Positions 21,563 through 34,194 of a DNA stretch of 64,000 nucleotides are shown piece after piece. Source of the stretch: Gnetum montanum (lineage: Eukaryota; Streptophyta; Gnetopsida; Gnetales; Gnetaceae). The position numbers and the translations under genes are program-made. The notes beneath the pieces are model-generated. The model ran no database searches and was not told where the DNA came from. It worked only from the letters and a program-made list of their open reading frames with translations. The stretch is taken from contig MNCI01011336.1 of assembly GCA_015680685.1 (NCBI GenBank), positions 1,877-65,876 on the forward strand, given 5' to 3'. Each line of letters opens with the position of its first letter. The stretch's first letter is position 1.

Positions 21563-22071
21563 CCTCATGTACTACTACTAGGATTACCAAGCGCATGTCC
21601 TAGGTATGCTACTGGGATAGCAATTAGTCACACTTAAATGATCGTGATTAAGCTGTACTCATTCCATGTTTAATAACAAGGATAGGAGAGGAAGGTAAAG
21701 AGATATTAAGTAAGAAAGCAATAAATAACAATTAAAACTAAGTGAATGCTACAATGATGAAGTAATCTTGATCTTTATTGCCAGTCATGTGTGTGTCCAA
21801 GTATGTCACATTGAAATAAAGGTTTTGTACAATTACAATCATCACATTGTGAGAATGCACTAGGGAAAGGGTTGAGAGGAATTGAAAACTGACAAAAAGA
21901 TCCTACTCTAATACTAACTTTTCCTATGACTCTTTTGTGCATCCAATTGTGTATTGATAGGCTCACACAAGTACCATGATATCATGTATCCAATATCGCT
22001 AGTGAGGTTGTGATATCATGTACTCGATATTGAGGGTCTGATATCGGAGCTTGACAAATCATGGTTTATCA
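21563..22071 (-). repeat. Truncated 5' LTR of element B
   Basis: Aligns with 17324-17829. The LTR 3' part equivalent to 16995-17323 is absent. It ends at 22071 with TGGTTTATCA. Confidence 0.85.
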
Positions 22072-22076
22072 TATAC

Positions 22077-22760
22077 TATTTTCAACAACTTGTTTCTCCA
22101 ACTAGTTCTACTTCCTCTACTTCAAATCACTACTACCATTCTCCCAAGTATCATCGACCTGTGGAATCTTTTGAAGGATCCCCACCTTACACCTCTTACC
22201 TTCCATCATATCCTTAATATTCTCATACTCCACTCCATCACATGTCATAGCCAATAACATATGAAGGTTTAGCACCATGACATTCACGAGAACATGTCTC
22301 TTGTGCTAAAATAATACATACACATGATAATGCCAATAGGTTCCCACCACACACTCTAAAATACCCTTTCGTTAGGATGCTTCCCATGCCTAAGTGCAGC
22401 ACTTATGGATCTACTAACTCATCCAAACTAGCACAATGCCAATCGAGTGCAACAACCTTTCTTTCACAAATAATTTCCTTTGATCCTATGCAAAGGCCAA
22501 CATCCATCATTACTCCAACACCTAAGAGGAGTAATGAATCTAGCAGTAAGGAAAGACAAATAAATCCATGCATCACTACTGATTATCAAGGGTGCAATTG
22601 TGGGCTAGACATCTACAAATTTCACACAACTCATACTCTAACCACCACATGTTTAAAAACCAAGTGTGAGAAACAACTTATCTTTATATCCATCACTAAA
22701 TCAGAAGAACCTTAGTGGCTTGAAAATTAAAGTATAACACTATTTCATAAATGCATGGAG
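22077..22760 (+). pseudogene. gag remnant of element A, C-terminal linker
   Basis: Resumes the gag linker interrupted by B: Ser/Thr/Tyr-rich, low-complexity sequence like 36540-36960 of element C. Then comes an open stretch 22377-22715 with a Cys-rich end (CNCG and KTKCEKQ) that has no counterpart I can name. In element C the protease would follow. Here the sequence passes instead to the tail region. Confidence 0.5.
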
Positions 22761-24912
22761 CTTGCCTATGCACTTGTTAGTTCTTTTCATGGTTAAATGC
22801 TTAGTCATGGGGAAAATGCCCCATCCTAGCATTCAGAATTAATAGGTGTTTTTCATCTTTTTGTTTTACATTTTTTTATCATTTTTTTCATTTCTTGATA
22901 CAAAATTTTCATATATTTTTTAACTTTTTCCACATTTTTTATTCCCTTTGTTAGTAATCTCGTTTGTGAATAAAATGACATCATGTAGTCCATTGAGGTG
23001 AGGTTTTCTCTATGTTGTCAAGTCATGAGGGATTGATTATTTGGAAAGTCAGGCCATGTCATCCATCCACCCATTGCATTAATAAGAGGTTCTTACCATG
23101 GCCATAATGAAATTCTTTTTCATCATCAAACTAAGAATAAATTTGTAATCATTATGCCTAGACACAAAAGTGAAGAACCAAGTGGGAACATGAAGGGTGT
23201 GACATCAAGGGAATTTGTGGATCTCTTTGACCACTTTTGTATGTTCTATCATGTTGCTAAGGTTATAATTATATCCTTGTAGATCTAACAAAAAAATAGA
23301 AGTAAGAGTAAAATAAGTGCTACCTTACCATGTCACTAGAAAGACATGTTACCCATGCTTGAAGGTAGTTCTCCAATAAGGTTGACACATATAAGAATAA
23401 AATAAAAAGACACTGAATAAATTTCTAAGGGTTTCACTAGAAAGACATGTTACCCATGCCTGAAGGTTGGTAACTTTTGATAATTCAAAAAGAAAAAAGA
23501 AAAGAAAAAGAGAGAGTGCCATGAACAAACTCCTCCCTTGGACAAAACACCAAGTTATGCTACTTCTTGCAATGGTGGTACTCTTATGATTATCAATCTA
23601 AGAGATAAAATAATGCGATGTCACTAGAATGTGGTTTAAACTTGGTTTGAATCTTGGAAAGATGTTCTAATGATTAGTTTAAAGGTTAATAACATACAAG
23701 GATTCATTATGCCTATGGTAAGGCACCTCACATCCCAATTTCTATAATCCTTTCTAAATACATCTCATCTCATTGTTTGTATGATCATAAATTGTGGTTT
23801 TCTATAACATAGAGTTATTTTCTCAAATTGGTGGTTTTAACATGTGTGTTTTTTTCAATAGGTATGCATTGCATTCAACTCCTTTGGTGCCTATGAACAT
23901 TTTTACGTGTGTTTATACAAGGGCATTAAGGATTAGAGCCTGATTTGGGGAGAACTCACTTGTATAACTATTGTAACTTGTACTTGTCTGACATAACTAC
24001 ATCATCTTGAACCTTCCAACAACGTAAATGTTAAATTCAAAACCTTTCCTTTTCATATAACCTATCCGTTCTACACCATGAATCAAATATCCATTTTCTT
24101 ACATCTTCCAAAGCTTTTAATGCTTGTGATTTCTTCTTCTAACACTATCAATGTCTAAATATAAATTTCCACTTATTCTAGAACTTTTTATTTTAAATGA
24201 AACCTTCCAACCAATCATAGAACTTCATTTTCCATGCTGAATGTCCTCATAATATAAATTTTGAAGACCCTCGATATTGACTACCTGATATTGGGTGGGA
24301 GTCGATATCAAATACCCGATGTCAAGTACCCAATATTGGGTCCAAAAATATTTATAAATAAGACACTTGTGATGTTCAAACAATTCATTATCATTACTTA
24401 ATCTTAGGGGTTTTTTTTGAATTTTTTCTCTCTCGACTAAGAGCGCTATGCAACCAACTTCCAAACATGATATCTTGCTTCATACTACTCCGATTTTCAT
24501 GGTTTTTGAATCTATTTGATGCTAGAGTGTTTAATTTAGTTGAGTGTGCTTGTGTGGAAAAATTGCATTGATTTTTTGAAATTTGCTATCTCCTAAATGG
24601 TACTATAAGGGTAAGAATGTTAAAAACCTTAAGTGTCTTGATGAACAATCAACCATATACATGTCAAAATCTCTAATTCTCTTATCCAAGGAATCATAAC
24701 TATCATTACAAGTCATAAATTAGGGAAAAGAAGCCATTTGCAAAGGATCATAAAAGAAGTTAACACTTTTTGGATATTTTTCTTGAAATTTTTCTAACTC
24801 TATGATAACATGATCTAAGAACTTAATAGAAATAAGGTCATAAATAAGCTATAAACTTTTTGAGGATAAATGGAAAATACCTTAGTAATACTAATTCTTT
24901 GATTGATTGTAG
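22761..24912 (+). mobile_element. Noncoding tail region of element A
   Basis: The first part resembles the sequence after integrase in element C (TTTTGTTTTACATTTTTTT-like stretch, CATCCACCCATCCA, then TGTGACATCAAGG-type sequence), so roughly all of pol is missing between gag and this point. A purine-rich stretch lies at 23485-23515. At 24255-24345 a cluster of GATATT/GATATC/CAATATTG motifs resembles the LTR U3 cassette, with ATATTTATAAATAAG after it; it may be an internal promoter-like copy of U3. Confidence 0.55.
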
Positions 24913-27650
24913 ATGGCCCTAAAAAGAGAAGGACAAGAAGGAGCTTCACAAGGTGTAAGCAATTGCCCGAGAGGTGGCAAAGGCTGACTAGAAGAACAAG
25001 GCCCACCAACTGAGCATGAAGAATACAAGGCCTAGTCATTTAGCATTCATCAAGAGGATCCTACTATAGGACAATCGGTCCAAGTGAAGGCTATAGAACC
25101 ATAAACTCCAATGCAAGGACAACACCTCATGTTGTCCCAAGAATTTCTCCAAGCCATCCAAGAGTAATCCATGTTGACCATGGTCATCGTGGAAATGAAA
25201 TTTGGGCCATTAATGGCATTTGTCCCTAAGGCAATTAGAACTTAGCTTCCAGTGTTACCTCTATGACATATCATCCCTGATAGTGGGGAAAGGTACCTTT
25301 GTGGGACACACCAATTTTGGCATACTAAGGAAGAGGGTACCACTTTCAACATTGGTAGAGTCTCTATCTCTTTTTTAGTCAAGGCCATTGTAGAAGCTTT
25401 GAACATACCTAATGTGAGGGCCAAGGTTGAGGTCCAATGCTAAAACTAGGAAATTGTGGTTGAAGCAGACATATAAAAAAGAAAACAAAATATATAATGA
25501 GTTAACTCTAGAAGAGAGGATTTACTTCAAAATTAGCACATACCACCTCTTCCCAACTAAAGGGATCAATAAAATATCAACTTATGTGGCTAGAGGAAGT
25601 GTAATCTTGATGGGTAGATACAATGTCAATCTTGTCCAATTGTGCTTCATGCGAATTCAAAGGTAGTTTGAGGAAAGAATGGTAGGGAAGTTGACACTTC
25701 CATTTGATTTCCAAGTGTGTCATAATTAGAAAGCTATACAAGTGTGTCATAATATTGGGTTATACTAATGATGTTCCCAGGTGAGCTTAGAATGCTTCTT
25801 TGTTTGAGTTGCTTAAACCAATAGCACCAAGGAAAGACCTTGGTGATGAACTAGGAAATGAGTCAAAACAAGATCTAGAGAAGGAACTAGAGCAAGAATT
25901 AGAACAACAACAAGATCCACAAGTTCCATCGCCACTGTCACAAGATTATAGGCCTGCAATGAGCCATCTATAGAGAATAGTTAAAACTCTTAGTTGGGGA
26001 AGTAGAAATGAATCAAACCTTTTTTGAGTCATTAATGATGCTATGGAACCTACAATTTCTACTGATCCATTAAGGGGGTAGATTTCTTTGTAATTAGGAG
26101 GAGAAGCCTAGTGGTAACAGTAGATATTTGGAAATGCTGCATCTTTTCAAGTGATGCTTGAAATTGGAGAAGGTGCCATAGTCATGGTCATGTAGCACCA
26201 AGATGTGGCATGCATAGTAGAAGTCATCATAGAACACATTAAAGAATTCTTTAATGTGCCTATTGTGCCCTTGGTAGACTTGAGCAGAACTAGAGATGCA
26301 CAAATGTTAGTTGGAACTTCAATGACTCCTGCGGTCCATGAGAATGTGCTTGAAAAATTATTGAAGGCTAGATAAGTTATGATAACTCTATTTGACATCC
26401 CCAGTGATGGCACTATAGTATAATTTGGCCTCATTACCACAAAAGGAAAATTGGTCATGGTAGAGACTAGGGCAGAGCATGTAGAAGTAGAAGTGCATAG
26501 ATTATAATAAGAGCTTGTCACCTTGAGAGCTAAAAGAGGGGATTCTTCCCAATTCATTACACCTGACCAATTGGAACAATTTAAAATAGAGCAATTGGGT
26601 TGATTAATTGAACAAAACAAAGCTACTAAACAAGAATAGGAGAAAGTGGTCTAGAATGCCTCAATCGTCAAAGCATAAGCATATGCCCATGTAAAGGCAT
26701 TGACCACTACATAAGAGGAAAGTAAGTAGCTTGCTACTAATAATTCAAGGTTGATCATTGTTGAGAAATAGAAAAACATTTTGGAAGAAATTATCCACCA
26801 ATTGAGGGAGAAATTGATGAGGATCAACCAAGATATAAGTAGATTGGCTAGAGAGAACCAAATGCTCTCAATGGAAGAGGTATGCACAATATGCCAAAAA
26901 TCTACAATTGAGATAAGTGCATGGCAAAATGAGGCCAAGAAGCATTAGAAGCTACAGGATCACTTCCAAGATAAGATTAGCATGTATAAAGAGATTAATG
27001 AAATGAAATATAGATGAAAAAGGCCTTCATTAGTCCCATGTTAGCACAGAATCCTGATTGGTAGCCCATCTTGGATAGTTATGCCCTGGTCCACTAGGTA
27101 GAAGTAAAGAACAAAGACTTGTAGATTGAAGATTTGAAAGAGTACATGGTGTTGGATAACCTTCACTATGCTAACCTTACCATGTTAACAATAGGTTAGC
27201 CCAAAAATGAGTTGGAACAAAAAGTAGCAACCACTTATGCTCTATATGAAAAAGAGTTTGCAAATAGGAAAGATGTTCTACAAAAACTTCATGTGTCAAA
27301 CTCAAAATTAGAAATAATTAAGGCTTGCTACCATGGGCAAAGAGATGTAGCCTTGGACTTGGCTAAAAGATTAATAGATTATCATGAACTAAAAGAAAAG
27401 GTGAGAGCTTTCGAGAAGGAACAATGATAGTTCATAGCATGGTATGTGAAAGCAAATCAAATGTTGTTGTAGTTGTTGCATCTGTGGGATGTACTAGTTC
27501 TAGCACACATTGGCTCATTAGCCTAGATGGTACATGATCCAAGAATAGAGGAGGAGAAGTTGCATGCACTCCTAAATCACTACAAATTCTAGGAGCCTAA
27601 TGACAAAGGAAAGCAGCCAATAGAAGAGCCACCACCTCCAGGAACTACAT
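24913..27650 (+). pseudogene. Athila-type 3' ORF of element A
   Basis: Extra ORF between the tail and the 3' LTR. It starts MALKREGQEGASQG at 24913 (frame 1 to about 25440), shifts to another frame for 25427-25666, and is broken several times afterwards. The segment at about 25495-25620 (LTLEERIYFKI...LFPTKGINKIST) resembles the 'putative plant transposon protein' domain found in the extra ORF of Athila elements (pattern LTxEAR...LLPT). The C-terminal part (26650-27430) is Lys/Glu-rich and probably coiled coil; 27212-27427 is still open. Related copies lie inverted at 3173-4525 and 32880-34130. Function is unknown; the envelope-like role sometimes proposed for Athila is not supported by any membrane segment seen here. 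Confidence 0.6.
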
Positions 27651-27839
27651 GAGCTACCCCACTTTTACTATTTGGTCACATTGTGTCCATTTTTTTAACA
27701 CACCACTATGGCACAGAAGAATCAATTTGCATGTTTATTTAAGTTAGTCAATAATCCCATGCCTTTCCAATATTTTGTAAAGAACTTGTTCCTCATTTTT
27801 TTTAACTCAAGGATGAGTTTTCATTTAGTTGTGGGGGTA

Positions 27840-28713
27840 TGATGAGTCATGTTTGTAGGGCTTCAATATTGGATATCTAATATTAGAGCTGTGATGTCAA
27901 TTATTTGATATTGGGGCACAACCTCTAATGTTAGGGATCCAATATCATCCCTTTCATGCTAGCCTACAAATATAACACTTGGGTGCATAATTGGGATATA
28001 GATTTAGATAGATTTTAATAGATATTAGAGGTAGACATAGAGAAGTTTGTTTCCAATGCATGCCTATAGTGTGATTTTAAGAGATTATATGACATCCTTA
28101 TTAAAGTGTGACATACTTGGACACATTACATGTTTTGAGATTGCTTCCACCATTGTAGCATCCACTTAGCTTTATTTATGTTTTTTTAATTACATAAATG
28201 CTTACTATTTTCCTTAGTTAATGCTCATCATTTATAGCTCTTTAGTGTTGTTTTCATTAAGAAAAATGAGTATGACTAATCATGAGCACTTAAGTGTAAT
28301 TACTTGGTAACATAGTAGTGTTATCATTTGGTACACCTGGTAATGATATGCTTGGTAATCCCTACAGTAGTTACACGAAGTCCAAGGCATGTACAAATGA
28401 TTAGGAATGGATACTCATCTCACATAGGCTAGTTTAGACTTTATTTTCTATTGTTAATTAGCTTAAATAATTGATTTCTTCATTATCATTAGGAGTAACA
28501 TAAGGCTAAACAACATCAATTATCATATGCCTCACTTTGGACTAAACCATAGGTGATGAAGCTACTACTAGTGTAAGTGGGGAGACAATGAACTACAATC
28601 AAGACATAACAATCTAGATGTGCAACTAGTTCCATCCATGGAATTTGACTAAGTCATGCATAAACACTTGTGATTTGTATCGTTGGGCATAAGGGGTACC
28701 TCACTACTTATCA
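27840..28713 (+). repeat. 3' LTR of element A (874 bp)
   Basis: Preceded by the polypurine tract GTGGGGGTA (27831-27839). Begins TGATGAGTCATG and ends CTTATCA. Followed by ATGGT (28714-28718), identical to the duplicate at 14243-14247. Confidence 0.92.
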
Positions 28714-28718
28714 ATGGT

Positions 28719-29676
28719 TCATTTATACTTACCAATATTTCATACCATACAAGAGAACAAGCGTGATCATTATTCTCTATAGTTTTTCCTTTATCTTTAT
28801 TCGGATTATTTATTGCAACCTAAAATTTTGCATAGGATTAATTAGTTAACTTAATACATGTGTTTTACTATTTCATGCTATTAGATACATTTCAATAGGT
28901 TATTTGTAATTTCATATATTATTTAGTATTGTTATTGTTGTTGTTATTTTACTTTAGTGAATATAATTCACTTAATAGAGTATTTTATTAACGTTTTGTA
29001 TCCTTTGCTTGTTACGACTATTGATTCTTAGTCATAGATCTTTTATATATTTGATAGTTAAATGTAAAAATTAATTATGCATCAAGAAATGTGTTGGAAC
29101 CGAAAATTTACTTTACCAATATCAACCCCAAATACATATAGTCAAATTAGAACTTTATAACTCACCATTGTCCACCAAAATTAGAGTTTTAACACTAGGC
29201 TAACACCTCCATTTTTATTCTTTATTATGCACATGTGATTATATAACATCTTGTTTATGGACCATCTAGGATTCTAATCTTACTTAGAGTATGTTGTCTA
29301 TCACTTTTTATTATCAAACTATAATATTGAGTTTATTTTTAATTATAATTAAATATCACATAAGATAAATTTGTTAGGAAAGTACCTTAGAATGATGTCA
29401 TACCTAAAGTATCACCTTATAAATGCATCTAGGACATACAAAAATGCTAGTTTTGATCCTTGTTTAACATGTAAACAAGTATAGTAAAATAAATTAATTA
29501 AGCCATCAATAGTTTATAGTACTTAGAGTTAGAAATGGTTAAATGATATTGATATAACTTATACCCAATCTTGCCACTTTATAATTATATCTCATGTAAC
29601 AAAATAATTACATAAATATTCCTTATCAAATATGATGTCAAAAGTTCAAAAATAAATAACTACACAATGGGGTAAC
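28719..29676. other. AT-rich DNA between elements, nothing recognised
   Basis: No ORF of note and no transposon terminus until the inverted LTR of element E at 29677. Confidence 0.4.
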
Positions 29677-30534
29677 TAATAAGTGATGGTGTAACCCTAC
29701 ACCCAACCATATGAATCACAAGTATTCATGTAAGATTCAATCAAAGTCCATGGACTTAGGACTAGTTAAATTCCTTAGATAGCCAAGTGTTAAGATGTTG
29801 ATTGTTGTCATCCTAATCGCACTTGTGTTGCTTAGGTTATATGGTTAAGTATGACTAAGGCATATGATGTATTTTTGATTAGTGAAATATTTAGAATATT
29901 AAAATATTAACCTATTTAATCTAAGTGCAGAAGGTAAATCTAGACTAGTATAACTATAGAGTATCCATTATTCATTTACTATATAGATCCTAAACATGTA
30001 CTAACATTGCTGAGTTATCAAATATTTCATTAATCAACATACCAAGAAATTCACTATTGGGATGACCAAGCATTAATATGCCTATTTTTGAAATTGTTCA
30101 TACCCATGAGAGTTTTCTAAATGTGATAGAATAAAATGTTTTCTAAATTGCATGAAAAGTAAAGGCAAATTCAAAATAAATTGTAAGAAATGAAATTAAA
30201 CTACTAGTTAACTACTGTAATGGATGGAATAAATCTTGATTTTATTACCATCATGCTAATGTGTCTAGGTACATTATACACTCAAATAAAACTTCATACA
30301 ATCTACTTAATCCATACTATAGGTACTTGAAGAGAAAATAATTCTAACTTTTGTAGAAGGAAACTACAAGAATTTTCCTATAGAATAAATAAAATGTGTT
30401 GTAAAAGCAATGGGTACATGTATTTATATAAGCATTTATGTGACCTATGTTAACATTGCTACATCAATGTTGATGTAGAAAGGGCTACATCAATGTTGAT
30501 GCATTAACATAGTTGACTGAAACACCTTTTATCA
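29677..30534 (-). mobile_element. Inverted 3' LTR of element E (858 bp)
   Basis: On the plus strand it begins TAATAAGTGATGGTGTAACCC and ends CCTTTTATCA, followed at 30535 by TACCCCCATG, the inverted polypurine tract. It contains the conserved family blocks in reverse, for example CCCAACCATATGAATCAC at about 29702. U3 (about 30435-30520) carries two copies of CATCAATGTTGATG, an inverted repeat with a 2-base centre, instead of the GATATC motifs of other copies. Five bases before it (29672-29676, GTAAC) are the candidate target duplication; no partner was found. Confidence 0.82.
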
Positions 30535-31051
30535 TACCCCCATGATTAACTGAAAACTTGTTCTTAAGTCAACAAAACTATGATAAAGTTTTTTACAAAA
30601 TTGGACAATTATGATATTGACTAAGACTTGAATGCCAGATTATAGATAAAATTTTTCAAGGAATTATTATTTGACTTTGATAAAAATGGACACTTAAAAA
30701 TGGCCTTAGTTGATATTTACAAAATTGTTCCAAGGTAGATGCTTTTAAGTTATGCTAGGAGATGGTGGATCCTATGGTTGCTCCTCATGCATTGGCTATG
30801 TGATGGCTATACTACTGCTTATTTTGGTAGTTTGAATGCATTTAGCATTATCTTCACCTTCTCTTCCTTACTGATGGGATCATTGATTGTCTAAGTTGCA
30901 TCATCTAGAGTTTTTAATATTAGCACATCCCAAGGGTAAGGCAAAGTAGGAAAAAATTCCTTGGCATTGACAAACTAGACAATGAATTCTGCTTTGCATT
31001 TAATAAGGCAAAGATGATGATAATGTTTATCTCAAATTGAAAACTATCATA
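30535..31051 (-). mobile_element. Element E, 3' internal region (inverted)
   Basis: Inverted end of the internal domain, starting with the polypurine tract and the CTTAAGTCAACAAAAC segment equivalent to that before other family LTRs. No intact frame. Confidence 0.55.
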
Positions 31052-32856
31052 AGTAGATAGTAGGGTGAACTTTCCTGAAAAAAATTTAACAAAGAGTAGG
31101 CAAAGAAGAGGATGAAATCACATGAATTAGATTTTATCAGAGAGTAGGATCAAATCAAGCAGAGTAGATCTTATAGAGAATAGAATTAGATTAGGTACGT
31201 AGTTGTGATGAGTAGAGAGGATTAGATTGCACAAAGCATATCTAACAATGAGTAGGATAAGATTAGGTAGACCAAATTTGCTAGAGTAGGGTCAAAATGT
31301 GCAATAGGTTGTAATGAGTAGAGAGAAAAATTAGCTATGATAAAGGTTTCACACAAAGAATGCAAAGTAGGTTGTGAGAACTACAGACTAGAGTTAGATC
31401 AACACATCAATAAATTTTAAGGAATACAAAAAATTAGTATTTAAATAGGGGTTCTAGTATATAGATTTTTTTNNNNNNNNNNNNNNNNNNNGGGCGGGGC
31501 GTTGGTAAGTAGTTGCAAGAATTCAAGCATCATGTAGCTCATCAAGATCTAGAGAAGAGAGGAGACATAGAAGATGAAAACTTGTCATTAGAGATTTATA
31601 TAGCTAAAGGAGTTGAAGTTATGCTAGCTACAAATTTAAACATCGCTACATGATTAGGGAATGGAACAATAGGAACAATTATCAAAATCATATACAATGA
31701 TGAAAAAAATTACCTAAGCTTTTAAAGTATGTTTTGATAAACTTTCCTAAATTCAAGGGTTATAGATCAAGTTCTCCATTTACAAGAACTCAAGTAAAAA
31801 TGTTTTATATCAAATAAAAGAAATGAAAAATGAAAATCAAAATTAAATTTTAAAAATCTTATTGCTAATAATTTCTTTTATAAATCATTTTACACATTCC
31901 AATTCCTCCCATAGAATGTGGTAGATACAAACAAATACCATTAAAATTTGCATGAACCATTACAATACACAAATCCTAAGTATTAGCATTGCTAATGGCT
32001 ACTTTAGACATTGAAGCATGAGAGAAAAAAGGACTTACATTTTTTGCAATGTTAAGGGTTAAATCTCTTAACTACTTAAAATTTGTTTTACCTTTGATTT
32101 CAAGAGGTACTCAAGAATTGTAACAAGTGCTAACATTAAAATATGTAAAGAAGAAGAAGTTAGACTCCAACAGTTGAAGACTAACCTCCTAAAATCATGT
32201 CTTGTCCAATGTAAATTTGCAAAAATTGCATATAAGAAATATGTCAAATTATTTTGTGCTGATTTTTTAATCCTATTGTATTTTGAATTTTTGCTCTAAA
32301 TATCATTACATAACTTTAAACCAACTCAAATTATTCAATCCATTTATTATTTTTCAAAAATTATTTATTTTTTCTATTTCAATCAAATATGAAATTCAAT
32401 GTCAACCTCTTATCACATAATTGGTTTTATCATTTCTAATAATTTCATTGTTACAATGTTATATAATAAATTAAAAATTAAAAAAAAATATTATTTGAAT
32501 ATTTTTTTGAAGCATAATATAATAAAAAATAGTTCAAAACCTCAAAAATGATTTGTATACAAGAACACATTTTCATCACAATGTTTTTTGCATTCTTGTA
32601 TCAAAATCTCTCTACTGGAATTTCTCTACTTGATTTGACCCTTATGTTTGCTAGATTTATTATGCAGGATTTAACCCTAGTCTTTGCATCATAGTATGCT
32701 CTGTGGTAGATTTAATGCTACTCTATGCTCATTAGAGTCCATAGTTTTAAGTATGTTTATCCTTGAATTTTATTTTACTTTGTCAGATATACTTCTCTCA
32801 ATTTGATCCTACTCTCTGTCAAATCTCCATCACCTAATCTAACCCTATTATCTACT
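31052..32856. mobile_element. Foldback-like element with inverted-repeat ends
   Basis: The left end AGTAGATAGTAGGG (31052-31065) is mirrored by CCCTATTATCTACT (32843-32856), with one mismatch. Internal to each end are degenerate repeats of the type GAGTAGGATCAAATCAAG in the left arm (about 31090-31330), appearing as complement in the right arm (about 32620-32830), so each arm is about 250-300 bp. No transposase frame is visible. The middle contains the assembly gap. Its position interrupts element E. A clear target duplication was not found, so the exact ends may be off by some bases. Confidence 0.6.
31473..31491. other. Assembly gap (19 N)
   Basis: Run of 19 N inside the foldback-like element, followed by an odd GGGCGGGGCG stretch at 31492-31501 in otherwise AT-rich DNA. 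The size of the gap may not be real. Confidence 0.98.
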
Positions 32857-32879
32857 AAAATTTTTTGAATGTTGAACAA

Positions 32880-34189
32880 AAAGATCTGAGAATAGACAAA
32901 GAAAAAAAATTTCAGCCAAAAATAGGAGTTAGAAATGCTTAAATTTGATGTTAAATGATCTCTGTATGGTTTTTAGCTCCTATTGTTCTACCATTTTCTT
33001 GGCTAAGCTCTTTATGATTGATCATTGATCTTCAAAATTTGGTTTAAGAATCGTAAGCTCTATGTTGGTTATCTCTAACTTTTGTTTCATTTCCTTGTGA
33101 AGCTTGAAATATTGATGTATGATTTGGCCACTTACTTTTAGAGTTTTGAAGATGGCATCCCAATAGTGAACATTGTCAGATTTGCATATCAGAGATTGGA
33201 AAGCATTATGTATTTAGTTATATCTTCAATTTACAACTCATTTATGTGTATCTTGGCCTTGTTGTATACATTGAGTTCATCAAAGATGAATTTCCATGCA
33301 TTGCCTCATTATTGAAGTTATTGGAGGGCATCATTCATTTTTTACTTTGGATAGTAAAATATCCTTCTAGTTTACTTCCTTGAGCATACCAACCTTGTCC
33401 TTGTAGTGGTTTTTAACTTTTTCATATTTCAGGATGTTATTCTTCTAATTGATAATCTCAATTATCGACATTTAACTAATTGTGCACACCTCCTCCATTG
33501 AGAAATTATGATTTTTTGTGGCCAATCTCATGTCTTAATTTACCTTCATCAACTACTCTTTCTAGTTGTTAAGGTATTCTTTGAGTTGTTCCTTTTGTTT
33601 TTCCATCATAAAGAGCCTCCTATTTTTCTAGGTCAAATTTTTATTTTCTCAATGCATCTTGATAACATAATTATTTATAGTATTTAGCATGACATCGAAT
33701 AATGATACATTCTAAATGATTCTTGTTTTATTATCTTCAATGCTCTTAATTTTCTTTTGAAAGCCTTAGAAGGCTTCATCTCTTATTAGTTCCAACTGAA
33801 AAATTATAGGGTCAAATAAGAAAGTTCTTAGTTACATGACTTTTACTACCAATTATTAGTTAAGATTGATAGTTTTCTATAGATGCACTTTAGTGACTAG
33901 ATACTTATCCTTTCTCTTCAAAAGATTAGATTGGGTTGTCGACATATCTTTTGGAATGTCAAAAATTTTCAAAATCAATTTTCTAGCTTCCATCAATCTT
34001 TACAACACCTCCTCACGCCATGTAATTATCATCCCCTTAGATCTAGTTCTTGCAAACATTTGGATGTTTGCTATGGTAGCAAAGTTAGGTACATGTGCTA
34101 TAGGAACTAAGGACCAAGAACTTAGAAGGGGGGGGAGTGGGAGTGGTTCCCCAACTTGGGTACTCCACACTTGGAGGGTAAATTCGTTG
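32880..34189 (-). pseudogene. Element E 3' ORF remnant (inverted)
   Basis: Minus-strand relative of the 3' ORF of element A. 33480-33600 corresponds to 3712-3830 in the 3173-4525 copy, and 34010-34110 to the segment near 26250-26350 of A. It would encode a Lys/Glu-rich coiled-coil protein and is broken by stops. The last 60 bases (34130-34189) contain a G-run (34130-34137) and do not clearly match. Element C interrupts the sequence at 34190-34194. Confidence 0.55.
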
Positions 34190-34194
34190 CACAC

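Larger units (their letters stand above)
16995..22071 (-). mobile_element. Element B: minus-strand Athila-like element nested in gag of A
   Basis: Inverted LTRs at 16995-17829 (3' LTR) and 21563-22071 (5' LTR, truncated), flanked by target duplications GATAC (16990-16994) and TATAC (22072-22076), one mismatch. Removing B and one duplicate joins 16994 to 22077 and restores alignment with the Gag linker of element D (about 49886-49925), which confirms the boundaries. Minus-strand order from the right: partial LTR, gag from mid-domain, tail, start of a 3' ORF, polypurine tract (rc at 17830-17838), LTR. No pol. A deletion removed the last 329 bp of the 5' LTR, the primer-binding site and the gag start. 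Confidence 0.88.
14248..28713 (+). mobile_element. Element A: Athila-like Ty3 LTR retrotransposon, no pol
   Basis: Bounded by LTRs at 14248-15117 and 27840-28713 and by perfect 5 bp target duplications ATGGT (14243-14247 and 28714-28718). Total 14,466 bp, of which 5,082 bp are the inserted element B plus one target copy; without it A would be about 9.4 kb, close to element C. The order is LTR, primer-binding site, gag (to about 22750, interrupted by B), a noncoding tail like that of element C (from about 22780), a 3' ORF (24913 to about 27650), polypurine tract, LTR. No protease active site, RT, RNase H or integrase is recognisable, so the copy could not have moved by itself. All frames are broken. 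Confidence 0.9.

Noticed and set aside
26094-26938. Several open frames on the minus strand of element A
   Set aside because: Antisense to the 3' ORF; the plus strand matches three other copies and carries the element's coding direction.
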